From the NCBI GenBank assembly GCA_005877075.1, contig VBPX01000009.1, forward strand, positions 23,524 through 70,502: a DNA stretch of 46,979 bases, in the 5' to 3' direction. Positions 26,783 through 36,148 of the stretch are shown one piece after another (position 1 is the stretch's first letter; the number at the start of each line of letters is the position of its first letter). The translations under genes were made by a program, and so were the position numbers. The stretch is from Nitrososphaerota archaeon (GTDB lineage Archaea > Thermoproteota > Nitrososphaeria > Nitrososphaerales > Nitrososphaeraceae). The notes below the pieces were generated by a model. That model made no database searches and was not told where the DNA came from. It saw nothing but the letters and a program-made list of their open reading frames with translations.

Positions 26783-27880
26783 TCATTTTCCTTTCTTATT
26801 AGTTGTATTGATACTGGAAATAAGTTCATAAATAACTTTTGATGTCCTACCGCTACCGAACACAGATTTATTGTATTGAGAAGTTGGTGACGGGCTTCTG
26901 ATGGCGTTCACTATATTCTTACTATTAACGCCAGTAAGAACATTCCACCGCCCTTTCATAGTTTCAACCCACTCTGTATTGTTTCTCATTGTAATACATG
27001 GAATCTTGAGTAAATACGCTTCCTTTTGAATTCCTCCTGAATCGGTAACGACTTTTGATGCATTTTGAAGTAGTGCTATAAAATCTATATATCCTGATGG
27101 GAGTAACAGTTTAACATTAGAGCATTTTAAAAGTCTATCTAATAAGCCAAAAGTTTTGAACATTTTCTTTGTTCGGGGATGGATTGGAAATACAATTGTA
27201 TTATCACCAAGTGATTCGAAAGCCTTTAACAACTGGATAAAATATTCTCGTAAATTAGTATTTTCAGCTCTATGCATTGTAAGTAGTAAATAAGATCTTG
27301 ATTTTAGGTCCAGTGTGTCAAGAATTTTTGATTGTTTTGAAATCACTTTTATCCTGTTTATAATTTCAACTGATAAATCTCCTGTGTAGAAGACTCTACC
27401 TGTTATTTTTTCATTTCTTAGGTTTGTCACAGCATTTCTCGTAGGAGCAAACAAATAGTCACTCAGATGATCTGTCATTATTCTATTGTTTTCTTCAGGC
27501 ATTGCAGAATCGTAACTACGCAGTCCTGCCTCTACATGTCCTAGTTTTATCTTACACTTGTCTGAACATATGGCACCCGCTAATGTTGAATTAGTGTCCC
27601 CATAAACAAGAACAAGGTCAGCATTAGCCCATATGAGTGTGTTTTCTAGACGTTTTATTATTTCACCAATTTGGAAACATGAACTTCCCGATCCCACGTC
27701 TAGATAAATGTCTGGTTTTGGAAGTCCAAAATCGCTAAAAAATACATCGGACATTTCATAATCGTAGTGTTGACCTGTATGAACTATCATATGCTCTATG
27801 CCTGAGCCAACCAGAGCTTTATGCACAGGTGCCATTTTTACGAAATTGGGCCTAGCTCCTACGACAGAAACTATTTTCAT
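26783..27880 (-). CDS. wecB: UDP-N-acetylglucosamine 2-epimerase (non-hydrolysing)
   Basis: 365 residues, a normal length. It makes UDP-ManNAc from UDP-GlcNAc. Family marks are VVGARPNFVKMAPV (5-18), HTGQHYDYEMSD, VYGDTNSTLAGA, LGHVEAGLRS, MPEENNRIMTDH and the later TDSGGIQKEA. It lies in the glycan island between the GT2 and the methyltransferase on the same strand, consistent with supplying an activated amino sugar for the surface glycan. Confidence 0.95.
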   Translation of the reverse strand: MKIVSVVGARPNFVKMAPVHKALVGSGIEHMIVHTGQHYDYEMSDVFFSDFGLPKPDIYLDVGSGSSCFQIGEIIKRLENTLIWANADLVLVYGDTNSTLAGAICSDKCKIKLGHVEAGLRSYDSAMPEENNRIMTDHLSDYLFAPTRNAVTNLRNEKITGRVFYTGDLSVEIINRIKVISKQSKILDTLDLKSRSYLLLTMHRAENTNLREYFIQLLKAFESLGDNTIVFPIHPRTKKMFKTFGLLDRLLKCSNVKLLLPSGYIDFIALLQNASKVVTDSGGIQKEAYLLKIPCITMRNNTEWVETMKGRWNVLTGVNSKNIVNAIRSPSPTSQYNKSVFGSGRTSKVIYELISSINTTNKKGK

Positions 27881-28013
27881 TTTGTTATTATTAAAATTAA
27901 TTTGAATAAAATATAAGGTTCATTCATTTTCGACTCATGACCCATCATTTACCATCAATTATTATTTATCGTTTTTCAACCTAACAGAATCATCCAAACC
28001 ATGAATTGAGTAC

Positions 28014-28865
28014 TTAACTGCTTTGTCGAGCTCTTATTCCAAATATCTGTTTTATCCTTGTCTTTTGTCTTGTTCTTATCGCTTTTCTAATCTCTAAATC
28101 ATACATACTATCATAGCCATTCTCTTTGGGCTTATATGACAAGTAATAATATAACATGTAAATTGCTCCAAGTCTTCCCATAGGTTTTCCTGACAAAAAA
28201 CATTGTACGAATCTTCCCAACACAAAAAGTGGATGATATCCAAGCGTTCTCATGCTTGCACCAAACTCGTAAAAATGATGGTTTTCCCCTAATTGTCTTG
28301 TATGTGAAAAGCGTGCCTCGTTAATAACTAAATTTTTAAAACCATGATATAGTGACATTTGCAAAATGACAGATTCGTATCCCATCTTCTCCGGATAAAG
28401 ACGAAGAACATTATTAAAGAAAGAATTTCTAACAAATCTTCCTGCCCCATGGGGTGTAACATAATTATTATCATCATAATTTCCTGATGCAACAACTATT
28501 CTGTTATTGTTATCCATATTGTACATTATCTTCTCTGCATAGGATCCTTCGAATTGGGTATCATCTGTACCTATCATGTGATAATCTGTAATTCCCAAAT
28601 TCAAAATCCTTGCAAGATTTATTGCTTTATTCCAATTTAACACGACCCTTCCAATGTCATATCCTAAATCAGGATTTGTGATGAGATGGATGTTATCATT
28701 TCTTGATTTTAGTTCTTTCAGGATACTTGGTGTATTATCAGTTGAACCATCATCAACTATTATTATGTATTTGGGTTTGATTGTCTGTCTTAGCAATGAC
28801 TTTATCGCACTTTCTATATCATTTTCAGAATTCCTGCAAGTTACAATAACATAATAACTACCCAC
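28014..28865 (-). CDS. Glycosyltransferase family 2
   Basis: 283 residues from a GTG. GT-A fold: VIVTCRNSENDIESAIKSLL, IIIVDDGSTDNTPS (donor Asp), and YHMIGTDDTQFEG as the DxD-like metal site. The C-terminus has a basic, possibly membrane-associated region (LFVLGRFVQCFLSGK). It shares strand and order with wecB and the methyltransferase, so an operon-like arrangement is likely, although 133 bases separate it from wecB. Confidence 0.9.
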   Translation of the reverse strand: MGSYYVIVTCRNSENDIESAIKSLLRQTIKPKYIIIVDDGSTDNTPSILKELKSRNDNIHLITNPDLGYDIGRVVLNWNKAINLARILNLGITDYHMIGTDDTQFEGSYAEKIMYNMDNNNRIVVASGNYDDNNYVTPHGAGRFVRNSFFNNVLRLYPEKMGYESVILQMSLYHGFKNLVINEARFSHTRQLGENHHFYEFGASMRTLGYHPLFVLGRFVQCFLSGKPMGRLGAIYMLYYYLSYKPKENGYDSMYDLEIRKAIRTRQKTRIKQIFGIRARQSS

Positions 28866-29021
28866 AATTATAATGAAAATAATGGACTTTAAACATCTTT
28901 TGCTGGAATTTAATTCAATGAAGTAAAAACAGTTACTATTTAAGAACCACTATCTAAATCAAAAACTTTGATTCCATTTTTATTTTAAAGTCATCTAGAG
29001 TTCATTTATCATAACTTTCTC

Positions 29022-29465
29022 TCATTTTCCTTCTGTATCTGATATCTTGCCTGCGCCATATAATCTTGTTTCTCCTTTTGTTATTCTCATTAGTGCTTCT
29101 TTCATTATTTTTTTATCTTCTTCGCTTACATTCCCTTCTATAAGATCAATTACATACATCCACATTATTGCACCCACCTTATTTTCTCTAAATAATGCAT
29201 CTTGTTCAACCTTCCATTGAGTTTTCCTATGCCAATATCCCAGAAATATGCTTAAGGGTACATAAATCAAGATAAATAATAATGCAAAAATCAAAATACT
29301 ATCAAAAATGCCACTAAAATAAGGAATCTTGTCAATCAATAATTTATACTGAATTGTTATAAAATTAGCAAATGTCATTGCAAAGACTAGGTATATAGTA
29401 TGCCCATTGCGGAAGTCTAACCAGCGTCTCCTAAACCAATCTGTGTTGTTTAACGAAACTCTCAT
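29022..29465 (-). CDS. Two-helix membrane protein, unknown function
   Basis: The frame is open from 29549, but the ATG at 29465 gives MRVSLNNTDWFRRRW, a better N-terminus (147 residues). Two membrane helices (IYLVFAMTFANFITI and ILIFALLFILIYVPL) are followed by a charged cytoplasmic tail. The sequence looks like a conserved thaumarchaeal small membrane protein, but I know no function. Confidence 0.65.
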   Translation of the reverse strand: MRVSLNNTDWFRRRWLDFRNGHTIYLVFAMTFANFITIQYKLLIDKIPYFSGIFDSILIFALLFILIYVPLSIFLGYWHRKTQWKVEQDALFRENKVGAIMWMYVIDLIEGNVSEEDKKIMKEALMRITKGETRLYGAGKISDTEGK

Positions 29466-29995
29466 AATTAGAACTAAATGGGTCTCTTTTACAAATACAT
29501 TCCGTTCTATTGCTCTATATTCTTTATTTTTCATAAAATATAAAGACATTATATAAAATTAATCAAAATTTTGGTTCTATTGGTTCATCGGTTATTTTAT
29601 TCCGTTGTTGGGATTCAGTTGATGAAACAAGGCACTATGTTAGTTAGAAAGTTGTTCAATGTGTAGCTAAGTACTTCTAAAAAACGGATTACTGTTCCTG
29701 ACAAGGTATCTAGATAAACCCAGGGCATGTTTGTCATATTCATCCTTACGACTTATAGAGTATTAAACCAGCCAGTCATTGGAAGTAGCTAAATCATTAG
29801 TAGGGAACAACGAATTAAAAAACGGATTGATTTACCATGCAGCTTTGACATGCAAATTTTGACATACGTTTATTGGACAGAAGAAGAATAAAAGATGGTT
29901 CTGTTAAGTTATTTGGGATGCTAATTCATTTTGATGAAATCATCAACACGAATACTGAGAAACGTTGATATAACTTATGAGATTTAAGAGCGATA
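29466..29995. repeat. Gene-free region with a 13-bp direct repeat
   Basis: No supported gene. TAAAAAACGGATT occurs at 29678-29690 and again at 29816-29828, each preceded at some distance by GTAGCTAA. It may be a decayed duplication or a regulatory direct repeat upstream of the secreted protein gene. Confidence 0.4.
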
Positions 29996-30430
29996 ATGGA
30001 TACTAAATCTCTGGTTTTTGTGGTTATATCGTCTTTACTTGTAGCAGGAATTTATAGTTCATCTACATATTTCGTATTTGCTGCAGTTGTTTGCGCAAAT
30101 GCTAAAGGAACTGGTGGAACGGTTAAATTTTGTTATAGAACTGATCCGACTGATAATAATGTTTACAGGTGTGAGAAAGGCAAAAATGGCAAATGGACTT
30201 GCGCTCCAACTGTGACACGCGAAGGGGGAGGTTCCAATATTGTGTCACCTGATCTAAAGAATGCAATAGATAAAGCGTATGCCGGTTATACTAAAGGTGG
30301 TAATAATAACACGAGGGTTTTGGAGGGTAATGTTGTGAAAGGCGGTGAACTTCTGAAAGGCGGTGAACTTCTGAAAGGCGGTGAGACCACAGGCAGTAAT
30401 GAGACGTCTGATAATAACACTTTGCAATAA
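29996..30430 (+). CDS. Small secreted cysteine-containing protein
   Basis: 144 residues from an ATG. Signal peptide about 1-29 (LVFVVISSLLVAGIY, then FAA). The mature part has four cysteines in a compact N-terminal region (VVCANAKG, KFCYRTD, YRCEKGK, WTCAP), probably two disulfides, then a helix and a glycine-rich tail with KGGELL repeats and NET/NNT glycosylation-type sequons. Unknown family. Confidence 0.7.
   Translation: MDTKSLVFVVISSLLVAGIYSSSTYFVFAAVVCANAKGTGGTVKFCYRTDPTDNNVYRCEKGKNGKWTCAPTVTREGGGSNIVSPDLKNAIDKAYAGYTKGGNNNTRVLEGNVVKGGELLKGGELLKGGETTGSNETSDNNTLQ
30337..30384 (+). repeat. 18-bp tandem repeat encoding KGGELL
   Basis: GAAAGGCGGTGAACTTCT occurs at 30337-30354 and 30355-30372, with a third partial copy from 30373. 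In frame, it lengthens the protein tail by six residues per copy. Confidence 0.9.
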
Positions 30431-30767
30431 TTTGATAAAAATGCAGAAAAATCAGATTTTGTCGCAAATAATATTCTAGTGGTTGATAATTTCAATTCCA
30501 CTAAACAACCGAGTATTTTTCAAAACACCAACTGAAAATCAACAACGTTTAAAACTCCTGAAGATTCAGCAGAACCAAAATTTTGATAAACTATTTTTTT
30601 CCCATAATGAGAATATTTTTAAAATAGATAATTCCAATATCAAAGAGAAATTGAAGAAAAAGAATAGTTAATAAAAAAGCAAAATACACCCACCCATCAC
30701 CCATCACCCATCTATCACCAAATAAAAAGCATTATTGATACTAAAGAAAAAAATAAGAGAACAGTTG
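30431..30767. other. Gene-free region with ACCCATC triplet repeat
   Basis: ACCCATC is repeated three times head to tail at 30692-30712 within a C/A-rich tract downstream of the GGR-like gene. A 62-codon frame at 30483-30671 has no convincing coding features. Confidence 0.5.
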
Positions 30768-31796
30768 CTAGAGTGCTTTTAATAGCCTATTCATTTGTTT
30801 AAAATCAATACCAAATCCAAATCTTTTTTCTTCTCTCTTCATATTCCGATACATACTCATAAGTAACTTGAAGTGTTTAATTGAATTAAGTTTCCCGTCC
30901 ATTTTTAGTCTAACTATTCTGTAAACATCGTCATAATATCCGAATTTCTTAAGAATTCTTTTTTTGTAAAGACTTGAATCAAAGGTTGAATCTCTATTTA
31001 ATATGTCTATGAATATATTGCAGCAAATTAGAGAAGGAATGATACCTTCACCGAGTAATGGAAAGACACATCCTATGGATTCACCAACACCTATTATGTT
31101 TTCATTATGGAAGGGGAGCATGCGTTTGGGAGGAGACAGCCTTATAGGCCTTCCAATTTTTCTCAATACCTTTGCATGAGGGTTTTTTTCAAAGAATTCT
31201 GATATTCCGAAATATCTTCTGTCAATATCACCAGCTCCTATATATGCTCGTCCATTTCCCAATGGGAAGAACCAGAAATAACCTCTGGCTCCTTTGTATC
31301 CAATCACGTAAAATTCATCAATTCCTTTGACATTTTCTACAAGAAATTCGTATGACGGTATTATGAAATCTTGAGGGGATCTAGGAAGAAGAGATCTGTG
31401 AAATCCAGTACAATCTATAATATAATCAAAATTTGAAAGAAAATCTGATTCTGGAGTACAGTGAAATCCATAGTTTATCTTCAATCCATGGCAGAGATCA
31501 GCTTCCCATAGATATTTGTCATATGTGACCAATCCCTTAAGATCCAAATATTCTATTTTTTCTTCAGGGAGATCCATTCTTAATTTTTTTCCATAATGAA
31601 GAACATAATTATCGAAATTAAGCCCGGCATTTTTGGAAAAAGTTTCCAACATGTTCTTTGAAGCCCCCCATGCACACACTGGCCAATGAGATTCCTTTTT
31701 TGTGGCTTCAAAGATCTCTATTTGATGTCCAAGTCGTTGAAGACGATTTCCAAGATAGGATCCTGCCACTCCTGCGCCAACGATAGCCAGTTTCAC
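30768..31796 (-). CDS. Geranylgeranyl-reductase-like FAD oxidoreductase
   Basis: The frame opens at 31958, but the FAD motif KLAIVGAGVAGSYLGNRL starts right after a GTG at 31796, the likely true start (342 residues). GGR-family marks follow: WPVCAWGAS, YIIDCTGFHRS, and the PLGNGRAYIGAGD and GESIGCVFPLLGEGI region that binds FAD. GGR enzymes reduce double bonds of archaeal isoprenoid lipids or related prenyl chains. Divergence from core GGR leaves the substrate open. Confidence 0.75.
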   Translation of the reverse strand: MKLAIVGAGVAGSYLGNRLQRLGHQIEIFEATKKESHWPVCAWGASKNMLETFSKNAGLNFDNYVLHYGKKLRMDLPEEKIEYLDLKGLVTYDKYLWEADLCHGLKINYGFHCTPESDFLSNFDYIIDCTGFHRSLLPRSPQDFIIPSYEFLVENVKGIDEFYVIGYKGARGYFWFFPLGNGRAYIGAGDIDRRYFGISEFFEKNPHAKVLRKIGRPIRLSPPKRMLPFHNENIIGVGESIGCVFPLLGEGIIPSLICCNIFIDILNRDSTFDSSLYKKRILKKFGYYDDVYRIVRLKMDGKLNSIKHFKLLMSMYRNMKREEKRFGFGIDFKQMNRLLKAL

Positions 31797-32154
31797 GTTA
31801 TTTTTGATATAAAAATTGTTTATATTTCTTGTTAATAACGGTTCTTTAGGTATAACTATTTCATTTTGGCAAGGGGGTAGATGATTGTAAAATAAATTCA
31901 ATAAACTGCCTGTTAAAAAATAATTGCTTGTTTTAATAATAATTTTATTCTCTCTCAAAATAGACTTTCATGATTGGATTTGGTTAATCGGAAAAAAATC
32001 GTTGAAGGATTATTAAAAAATTTCAGTAAAAGTATACTATTATGAAAGAATTTAATATTTATTGTATCTAGTAGAAGAACTACTTATACTGCAACTTAGT
32101 TACAATAGAAAGATGAGTTCGACTTAAATAGTTAGTAATGTAGCCCTATAATGG

Positions 32155-32934
32155 ATGCAACAAACAATGTCATACATGTTAGCAACAATATTAGTAGCAC
32201 TAGCAACTATTAGTGGAATAGGAATGCAGAGTTCAATGCAAATAGCACTGGCACAGGGCTTACCATTGTCAAGTCCAGCGTGTGGTCAAGTAGTTCATGC
32301 CAACGTGACTTTGACTGCAAATCTTGTCTGCACAGGAGATGGATTAATTGTCGGAGAGGATAACACAACAATTAACTTGAATGGATATTCTATTCAAGGA
32401 CCAGGAGATAATAGTTCTAAAATAGGCATAGGCGTACCCCACTCAAATAATATAGTTATACAGGGTTCTGGCTCTATTCGTAATTTCCAAGCAGGAGTTT
32501 TGATAACTGGCTCTGAAAATACTGAAATAAATAGAATAACATTTGAAGGAAACAAGATAGCTGTCTTCATGACTGGTTCAATTGGAAGTACTATTGAACA
32601 GAACTTTATTGGGCCAAATACAATTGTGGTAGCATCTCACTCATCTACTGGAGCTCAAATACACGCCAATATGATGACTGGTAATGATCTGGCAGGCGTA
32701 ACACTAGTCAATACAGATAAATCACAAGTAGATGCCAATTCAATTGGTGGAAGCAAGAACGGCATTTTCCTGGATGCGCAGAGTACAAAGAACACGATAT
32801 TATATAACAACGTACTAAAGAATGATATCGACATAAATAATGCCGATGGGTTGCCACTCAACATTAATGGAAACGAGTTGCTGAAGAACAATTGTTTCGT
32901 CAGTCAACCAAGCGGTGGATGCAATCCTCAATGA
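32155..32934 (+). CDS. Secreted right-handed beta-helix protein
   Basis: 259 residues. Signal peptide to about residue 34 (ATILVALATISGIGM, then IALAQG). The body is a parallel beta-helix with NosD/PbH1-like rungs: TTINLNGYSIQGPG, NNIVIQGSGSI, TEINRITFEGN and KNTILYNNVL. Cysteines near both ends (PACGQ, LVCTG, NNCFV, GGCNPQ) may cap the helix. Likely an extracellular carbohydrate-related or structural protein. No catalytic residues can be named. Confidence 0.75.
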   Translation: MQQTMSYMLATILVALATISGIGMQSSMQIALAQGLPLSSPACGQVVHANVTLTANLVCTGDGLIVGEDNTTINLNGYSIQGPGDNSSKIGIGVPHSNNIVIQGSGSIRNFQAGVLITGSENTEINRITFEGNKIAVFMTGSIGSTIEQNFIGPNTIVVASHSSTGAQIHANMMTGNDLAGVTLVNTDKSQVDANSIGGSKNGIFLDAQSTKNTILYNNVLKNDIDINNADGLPLNINGNELLKNNCFVSQPSGGCNPQ

Positions 32935-33450
32935 GAGCGACCTCGTCATAGAAGCTGAATAAAAACTACAAACCTCATTTTTTTATTTTAATTTACAAAA
33001 CAATTGTCTTCATTATTTTATTGAAAAATACTTTGCATTAAGCAGTTTCATGGCAGATAATCTCAGAAGAAATTTTCAGTTCTCTTTTCATTAGGATGTA
33101 TTGCAATTCGCTATGTTTATGCCTATCACTTTAGAATAGCATGAAACTTTGTAGAAAAAATATTGATTCAAACAACTGCGATAGAATATGTCTTTTTTAA
33201 CCCATTGTACTTCGTGCAATAGTTCAGTTATCATTATTATTTGTCCCTGTCCAGTATTCGCAATTTTCATTATGCATCCTCGCTAGTATTGGCCGTGCAT
33301 CAATGGGTAACTTTTCACTCAACAAGAAAATTATCTTTAGAGAAAACATTTGGGAATAAGTTTCAAAAGTTCATGTTAGTTTGACCTTTTAAATACTAGA
33401 TGTTCATAATGTTTCGAAATTCATATAATGTAGAAAGGTGTGGATATTAC
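32935..33450. other. Gene-free region
   Basis: About 515 bases without a supported gene. The open frame leading into the next gene starts at 33400 but its first 17 residues look non-coding. Confidence 0.5.
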
Positions 33451-33909
33451 ATGGTTATAGAAAAAAAAAGTATTGTGTTTGTCTTTGCTAGTGCATTTGT
33501 TTTGTTCTTAGTATCGTACTTATACGAAAATTCTCATCAAAATATAATTCTCTATGCACTACCACTAGAAAGCTCAGTAAATAATAACACAAATGGCACA
33601 TCTACTAACAATGTGACAAGTTTTCAAAATGTTACTGGTTCTAATACTACCAATGTGATTCCTTATGTTTTAAACGTAACAAATAGTTCTGATACCACAG
33701 CACAGGTAGTCACCCAACTCATTCAATCAGTTAGCGGCGGCCAATCGACATCTCTGCAAGAAGTACTGGATGCTGCAAGCAGCGGAAATCCGTCGTCATC
33801 GTCCTTTGAGCAAGTAATAGATGCTGCAAGTAATGCACTGAATAACAAGAGTACTAATAATGGTGGTACTAATAATACTACCAATAACGGAGCAGTAGGA
33901 CTCCCTTGA
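33451..33909 (+). CDS. Secreted Asn/Thr/Ser-rich protein
   Basis: 152 residues from the ATG at 33451 (VIEKKSIVFVFASAF is a good signal anchor). The mature protein is rich in N-x-T/S sequons (NNNT, NVT, NNTT), so heavy N-glycosylation is likely in an archaeon with this pathway. A helical stretch repeats a short unit (LQEVLDAASSGN and FEQVIDAASNALN). No recognised family. Confidence 0.65.
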   Translation: MVIEKKSIVFVFASAFVLFLVSYLYENSHQNIILYALPLESSVNNNTNGTSTNNVTSFQNVTGSNTTNVIPYVLNVTNSSDTTAQVVTQLIQSVSGGQSTSLQEVLDAASSGNPSSSSFEQVIDAASNALNNKSTNNGGTNNTTNNGAVGLP

Positions 33910-33965
33910 GGAGTTTCAAATAGTTATCCTGTTGATACTAAAATAATGCTTTAGGTTTTTGTTTA

Positions 33966-34140
33966 TTATTCGTTCAAATACTTTCCTTGAATTCTATACC
34001 TTATGTATTTGTCTTCCAAGGAAAACTTGGGTGGATGGGGATCAAAAGTTGGGTTATTGCAATTTGTACATAGGTTAGAAAGTGTATAGATTTTACATGA
34101 ACTACATTTCTTTAATTGATGTCTAGTAATCTCTTTTCAT
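33966..34140 (-). CDS. nop10: Nop10 H/ACA RNP protein, start codon missing or frameshifted
   Basis: The frame right after the aIF2-alpha stop encodes LKKCSSCKIYTLSNLCTNC, then NPTFDPHPPKFSLEDKYIRYR, unmistakably Nop10 (zinc ribbon, then the HPPKF-xxxDKY signature). Nop10 joins Cbf5 and Gar1 in pseudouridylation complexes. No ATG, GTG or TTG lies in this frame. An ATG overlaps the aIF2-alpha stop (ATGA at 34140) but leads to a stop after five codons. Removing one base near 34131 would join it to the Nop10 frame. An ATT start at 34130 is the alternative. Confidence 0.85.
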
Positions 34141-34937
34141 CTCCTATTTTTCTTAGAATCTTCGCGAACAAAATTAAATAATCCCACTTTTTTTCCTACT
34201 GAGTTTGAAATTTTCTCAATAGCATTATTCAAAGTTTTTTCAGCAATTTTGTAATTTTCTGCTTTGGCGATTATGCGATAGCGTGGTGCAGCTATGTACG
34301 AAATTGCAATAGATATATTGTTCTTATCTAGTTCTGCTGACGATAGGACATTTTTTATAAATTCAACCCCTTGTGGTTCATTTACGTTGATTTCTATCAC
34401 TCCCCGAATCTCCACACTGGGAATTTGAATCTTTTTGCTCTCTTCTGCAATTGCGGTTCTTACCTCATCGGAGATATCAAGAGATTTTATCGAGTCAATT
34501 CCCTTAAAGGCAACTGATTCAAACATATCATACAAATAATCAAATTTTTGCAATATTATTTCTTGAAGCTCTTTAAGCTTGTCATCACTCATGCTTGTTT
34601 TCGTTTTAATCATATGCATAAACGCCGAAGCCTTCTCACTCTTCTTAACTTCGATAAGTTTGGATTTTCTTTCTTCACGTGATACCTGTTTGAGTGAGAG
34701 GTCTACCTCAACTCTTGATTTGTCCACTCTTATGACCTTAAGTACAGTCTTTTGTTTTGGTCTTACATATCGCTCTATATTCCTAATCCATCCAGTTGCA
34801 ATTTCAGATACGTGTAGAAATGCTGTTAAGTCTTGATACTCATCTAAAGAGACATAAGCTCCATGACCCGTAACTTCCTTTATGGTTGCAATTACCAAGT
34901 CTCCGGCTTCAGGCAGTTGTTTGATATCAGTGACCAT
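34137..34937 (-). CDS. Translation initiation factor aIF2, alpha subunit
   Basis: 266 residues. N-terminal S1/OB domain (GDLVIATIKEVTGHGAYVSLDEY, with HVSEIATGWIRNIERYV and KVIRVDKSRVEVDLSLKQV), then the helical middle domain and the alpha-beta C-terminal domain that contacts the gamma subunit. The complex brings Met-tRNAi to the ribosome. The nop10 frame follows with no gap, the usual archaeal gene order. Confidence 0.95.
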   Translation of the reverse strand: MVTDIKQLPEAGDLVIATIKEVTGHGAYVSLDEYQDLTAFLHVSEIATGWIRNIERYVRPKQKTVLKVIRVDKSRVEVDLSLKQVSREERKSKLIEVKKSEKASAFMHMIKTKTSMSDDKLKELQEIILQKFDYLYDMFESVAFKGIDSIKSLDISDEVRTAIAEESKKIQIPSVEIRGVIEINVNEPQGVEFIKNVLSSAELDKNNISIAISYIAAPRYRIIAKAENYKIAEKTLNNAIEKISNSVGKKVGLFNFVREDSKKNRR

Positions 34938-35165
34938 TTAGAAAATACGCACATTGGTACTATACTTTAAGGTTGCTTGAGTCATTTATAATGATGTTTT
35001 AGCTTGACCAAACTTTCATGTATTTCTGTCGAATACTCTAATTTTAAGGGCATAAAGCGTTTCCACCAGTATGGCGTTCAAATTGATCTTCTGATTGCAA
35101 TTTTTTTTCACATTGCCGCTATCTTGCGCCTTATTACATTTATTGATAAATTTGTCATCCGACTG
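34938..35165. other. Gene-free upstream region of aIF2-alpha
   Basis: No supported gene. It contains the promoter region of the aIF2-alpha operon. Confidence 0.4.
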
Positions 35166-35405
35166 CTAGGAATCTGAATCAGCATATCCTGAATTTATTA
35201 GACCGATAGCTTGAACTACAATTGTTGACGTCAAAATTGTTGTCAAGATGACAAATTTTAAACTCTTACCAGAATATTCATTTGGCGTTAATATGGCAGG
35301 CTCAATATAAGCATAATACTGTTCAAGTTGTTCTATATTTAATTCAAACCAGTTTCGATTACTTTTAAGTCGTAACCAGAAAATACCCAGTTAAATAGAC
35401 ATCAT
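35166..35405 (-). pseudogene. Small single-helix membrane protein remnant with in-frame stop
   Basis: Two adjacent ATGs (35405, 35402) open a frame that hits TAA at 35391-35393 and then stays open for 74 codons. The open part includes IEQLEQYYAYIEPAILTPNEYSGK, here abbreviated as IEQLEQYYAY then SGKSL, and a membrane helix (FVILTTILTSTIVVQAIGL). It sits directly downstream of cobO on the same strand. It may be an intact protein with an unusual start or a nonsense-broken gene. No family is recognised. Confidence 0.35.
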
Positions 35406-35429
35406 GTTTGCTTAAAATCTGATTACTTT

Positions 35430-35978
35430 TCAAAAATCTATCCCTCTTTTGGCCTTTAATCCTTGTTTGTAGGGATGCTTTATCTCTTTCATTTCAGTAA
35501 CTAGATCAGCTGACAAGATGATTTCCTCACATGCATAATTTCCCGTAAGAATTAATGACAAACGTTTTGGACGGTATTGAATCACCTTCATGACATCGCT
35601 TAATTGTAGAAGTCCAAGATGCAGTGCATAATTAATTTCATCTAAAATAATAATATCAAAAATATCAAGCGATATCTTTTGTTCTACTATGTCCAGTGCA
35701 GTCTTCGCTGCTTTTACATGTTCCTCAAAAGGATGGTCGTCGTCAATGATTCCTATAAACCCTTTTCCTGCTACTATCAATTCAAAATCTGGTTCTAGCT
35801 TCTTTAAACTATTTAGCTCTCCATAATGCCATTCGCCTTTAATGAATTGAACCATGCAAACTTTGAGTCCATGTCCTATAGCTCTCAGTGCAACTCCCAA
35901 AGAAGCGGTTGTTTTACCCTTCCCATTACCGGTATATACTATGACGATGCCATCATTTGAAGCATTTTGTTTGTCCAT
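35430..35978 (-). CDS. cobO: Cob(I)alamin adenosyltransferase, CobA/CobO type
   Basis: 182 residues. It attaches the adenosyl group of ATP to reduced corrinoids. The P-loop TGNGKGKTTASLG (16-28) is near the N-terminus, then MVQFIKGEWHYGEL and Walker B IIILDEINYALHLG, all CobA/BtuR hallmarks. Length is standard. cbiD and an MtrA-like corrinoid protein lie within 7 kb. Confidence 0.93.
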   Translation of the reverse strand: MDKQNASNDGIVIVYTGNGKGKTTASLGVALRAIGHGLKVCMVQFIKGEWHYGELNSLKKLEPDFELIVAGKGFIGIIDDDHPFEEHVKAAKTALDIVEQKISLDIFDIIILDEINYALHLGLLQLSDVMKVIQYRPKRLSLILTGNYACEEIILSADLVTEMKEIKHPYKQGLKAKRGIDF

Positions 35979-36148
35979 CTATATTACCGCAATCAAATTA
36001 ACGTCATTGGATTACTTAGACATTTTTCAATTATTTTATTTATTTTTGTTTATTATTTTTGAAAAGCAAAGTCTATTTTTATCAACAGGCTATTAACTTC
36101 GTTAGGGCCTTAAAAAATCATAAATTGTATTGATTGTAACTTTCAATC

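Noticed and set aside
30483-30671. 62-codon Lys/Asn-rich frame
   Set aside because: Low complexity, no promoter or family likeness; expected in AT-rich spacer DNA.
30692-30712. ACCCATC triplet as a possible CRISPR or origin iteron
   Set aside because: Repeats are 7 bp, contiguous and only three, with no spacers or associated genes; a simple short tandem repeat.
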